Assembly (NCBI GenBank): GCA_038251325.1
Contig: JBBSBL010000005.1
Span: forward strand, 18,327 to 82,326
DNA from: JBBSBL01 sp038251325
Lineage (GTDB): Bacteria; Actinomycetota; Thermoleophilia; Solirubrobacterales; Solirubrobacteraceae
Length of the DNA stretch: 64,000 bases
Direction: 5' to 3'
Shown: in pieces, positions 62,727-64,000 of the stretch
How the letters are laid out: every line of letters starts with the position of its first letter
How positions within the stretch are numbered: the first letter of the stretch is position 1
Notes under the pieces: model-generated
The model's input: the letters and a program-made list of their open reading frames with translations, nothing else
The model's database searches: none
What the model was told of the DNA's origin: nothing
Made by a program: the position numbers and the translations under genes

Positions 62727-63220
62727 GGCGCGCGCCGGTTCTCGCGCTGCTCGCCGGATCACTCGCGGTCGGGTGCGGCGGAGGCGGCGCGCTCGCCGGC
62801 GGCACCGGCGCCACGACCACCGCCGCCCCGGGCGGCACGCTCCCGGCCGGCCCCGGACCGACCGCGACGGCGCCCGAGGCCGGCGCGCCGCCGACCGACG
62901 CCCCGCCCGATCGCACGTCGCCGTCCGTCCCGGGACCCGAGACCGCCCGCGCGCCGGTGGACCTCGTCGTCTCCGCCGGGCGCCTCGTGCCCGCACAGGT
63001 CGCGGTCCCGGGCCGCGTCCCGCTCGACCTCACAGCCCGCAGCGGGGATCGGTCCAAGCACGTCCTGCGCCTGCTCACGCGACGCGTGGTGCGGGTGGAC
63101 GTGCCGGCGAGCGGGCGCGCGGCGCGGCAGATCCCGCCGCCGCCGCACGGCACCTACGCCATCACCGTGGACGGCCGGCGAGCCGGGCGGCTCGTCGCGG
63201 GCGCCGAGCCCGGGCCGTAG
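62723..63220 (+). CDS. Lipoprotein of unknown function
   Basis: A 165-aa protein with a lipoprotein signal (LALLAGSLAVGC), a Thr/Pro/Gly-rich linker to about residue 75, and a small beta-rich domain (PVDLVVSAGRLVPAQVAVPGRVPLDL) that resembles cupredoxin-like C-terminal folds of secreted proteins, though no copper ligands are clear. ATG 62723 overlaps the glycosyltransferase stop. Confidence 0.75.
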   Translation: MRRAPVLALLAGSLAVGCGGGGALAGGTGATTTAAPGGTLPAGPGPTATAPEAGAPPTDAPPDRTSPSVPGPETARAPVDLVVSAGRLVPAQVAVPGRVPLDLTARSGDRSKHVLRLLTRRVVRVDVPASGRAARQIPPPPHGTYAITVDGRRAGRLVAGAEPGP

Positions 63221-63231
63221 CGCGGCGGTCG

Positions 63232-63564
63232 TCACGCGATCCGGTCCCCGGGCGCCACGTCCTCGTCGGGCGCCAGCAGGACGACGCCCTTCGCGTCGTC
63301 GAGGGCGCCGAGCACCAGGCACTCGGAGCGGAACGGGCCGATCGGCTTGGGCGGGAAGTTCACGACCGCGACCACCAGGCGTCCCTCGAGCGCGTCGGCC
63401 GGGTAGTGGGTGATCTGCGCCGAGGAGCGGCGGACGCCGATCTCAACGCCGAAGTCGATGGTGAGCTTCCACGCCGGTTGGCGTGCCTCGGGGAACGCCT
63501 CGACCGCGGTCACGCGCCCGACGCGCATGTCCACCTTCTCGAAGTCGGCCCACGTGATCTCCAC
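63232..63564 (-). CDS. CsaA-like tRNA-binding-domain protein
   Basis: A 110-aa OB-fold protein. ITWADFEKVDMRVGRVTAVEAFPEARQPAWKL and VVNFPPKPIGPFRSECLVLG are typical of CsaA. The family shows export-chaperone activity and binds tRNA-like ligands. The start is ATG 63564; it is convergent with the lipoprotein gene. Confidence 0.92.
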   Translation of the reverse strand: MEITWADFEKVDMRVGRVTAVEAFPEARQPAWKLTIDFGVEIGVRRSSAQITHYPADALEGRLVVAVVNFPPKPIGPFRSECLVLGALDDAKGVVLLAPDEDVAPGDRIA

Positions 63565-63617
63565 GGCCGCGCCAGCTTACGCGCGCGCTGCGGGAGCCGG
63601 GGGCTCGCCCTGCGGGG

Positions 63618-64000
63618 TTACGGACCGGGTGGCGGGCCCTGGCCGCCGTCGACGGGCGGGCGGGGGTTGCCGGGCGGCGGCGGGTTGCCGGCGGGGGGCG
63701 TGACCGGCACGGTCGGCGTCGTCGGGACCGTCGGGGGCGGGGCGGTGTCGGCCGGCGTGGTGACGGTCGGGTCGATGGTCGTGCCCGCGTCGGGGCTCGA
63801 GGGCAGCGTCGTCGTGTCCGACTCGGTCTGGGTCGGGGCCGCCGGTGCGGGAGTCGCCGGAGCCGCGGCCTGGGGGGCGACGTACTGGCCGTTGCCGGCG
63901 CTCGGCGAGCCGGAGGGCGTCGGCGCGCCTGAGGCGACCGGGGCGGCTCGCGCGGTCGCATCGCGGGAGGCGACCGCCGTCGTGGAGGTGATCGCGGCGC
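63618..64000 (-). CDS. C-terminal end of a Pro/Thr-rich protein (partial)
   Basis: The last 126 codons of a gene that begins beyond the window. The sequence is Ala/Pro/Thr/Gly-rich throughout (GNGQYVAPQAAAPATPAP, then repeated PT/PP runs) and ends PPPGP. This looks like a disordered extracytoplasmic tail. No domain is visible in the part present. Confidence 0.6.
   Translation of the reverse strand, partial: AAITSTTAVASRDATARAAPVASGAPTPSGSPSAGNGQYVAPQAAAPATPAPAAPTQTESDTTTLPSSPDAGTTIDPTVTTPADTAPPPTVPTTPTVPVTPPAGNPPPPGNPRPPVDGGQGPPPGP

Overview
The window is uniformly very rich in G+C, has strong G/C third-position bias, and contains no insertion sequence, phage gene or CRISPR array. GTG starts are very common and genes are densely packed with 4-bp ATGA/GTGA overlaps. 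The housekeeping gene order (rsmI, metG-tatD-rsmA-ispE, glmU-prs, rplY-pth-mfd-PPIase-mazG-eno-divIC) points to a high-GC actinobacterium. CsrA, a class I FbaB-type aldolase and SelD suggest a deep branch such as Thermoleophilia/Solirubrobacterales. This placement is an inference. Many genes carry a TANNNT box only 6-11 nt before the start codon, which implies widespread leaderless transcription.

Layout. 0-4.3 kb: MBL hydrolase, then coupled hsp20-lon. 4.3-13 kb: a TetR gene with a perfect palindrome on its own promoter, an R2-like/SCP2 fusion oxidase with an SDR, glyS, small zinc-ribbon and EamA genes, an LCP protein, a ROK kinase and rsmI. 13-20 kb: a degenerate LytM protein and the metG-tatD-rsmA-ispE-VTT/PAP2 operon. 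20-22.5 kb: a PucR-type regulator, a peroxiredoxin-like gene interrupted by an in-frame UGA, and a cyclase-family hydrolase. The UGA takes the place of the first Cys of a CxxC motif (UxxC) and is followed at once by a bacterial SECIS-like hairpin. It is best read as an unannotated selenoprotein; selD lies at 58.2-59.2 kb.

22.5-31 kb: accessory metabolism. Two divergent operons encode a flavin oxidoreductase, a radical SAM enzyme, a metallophosphoesterase/radical SAM fusion, an MTAP/PNP-type phosphorylase and two glycosyltransferases of the types named after arsenosugar clusters. No ArsM is present, so this may be an uncharacterised pathway for a SAM-derived nucleoside or sugar. 31-32.5 kb: a scar with a frameshifted FkbM methyltransferase, an FG-GAP/VCBS remnant and tRNA-Gln.

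32.6-42.2 kb: glmU and prs, then an accessory block (TetR/hydrolase pair with an AT-rich operator array, GH2 glycosidase, LOG protein, phospholipase-D-like protein). 42.2-52 kb: rplY-pth-mfd-PPIase-mazG-eno, AraC-type and VOC proteins and a DivIC-like protein. 52-64 kb: GNAT, csrA, SNase, aldolase, GCS2-type ligase, a rhomboid-like protein lacking the catalytic serine, selD, UPF0173 hydrolase, two divergent glycosyltransferases, a CsaA-like protein and the cut-off end of a Pro/Thr-rich protein.
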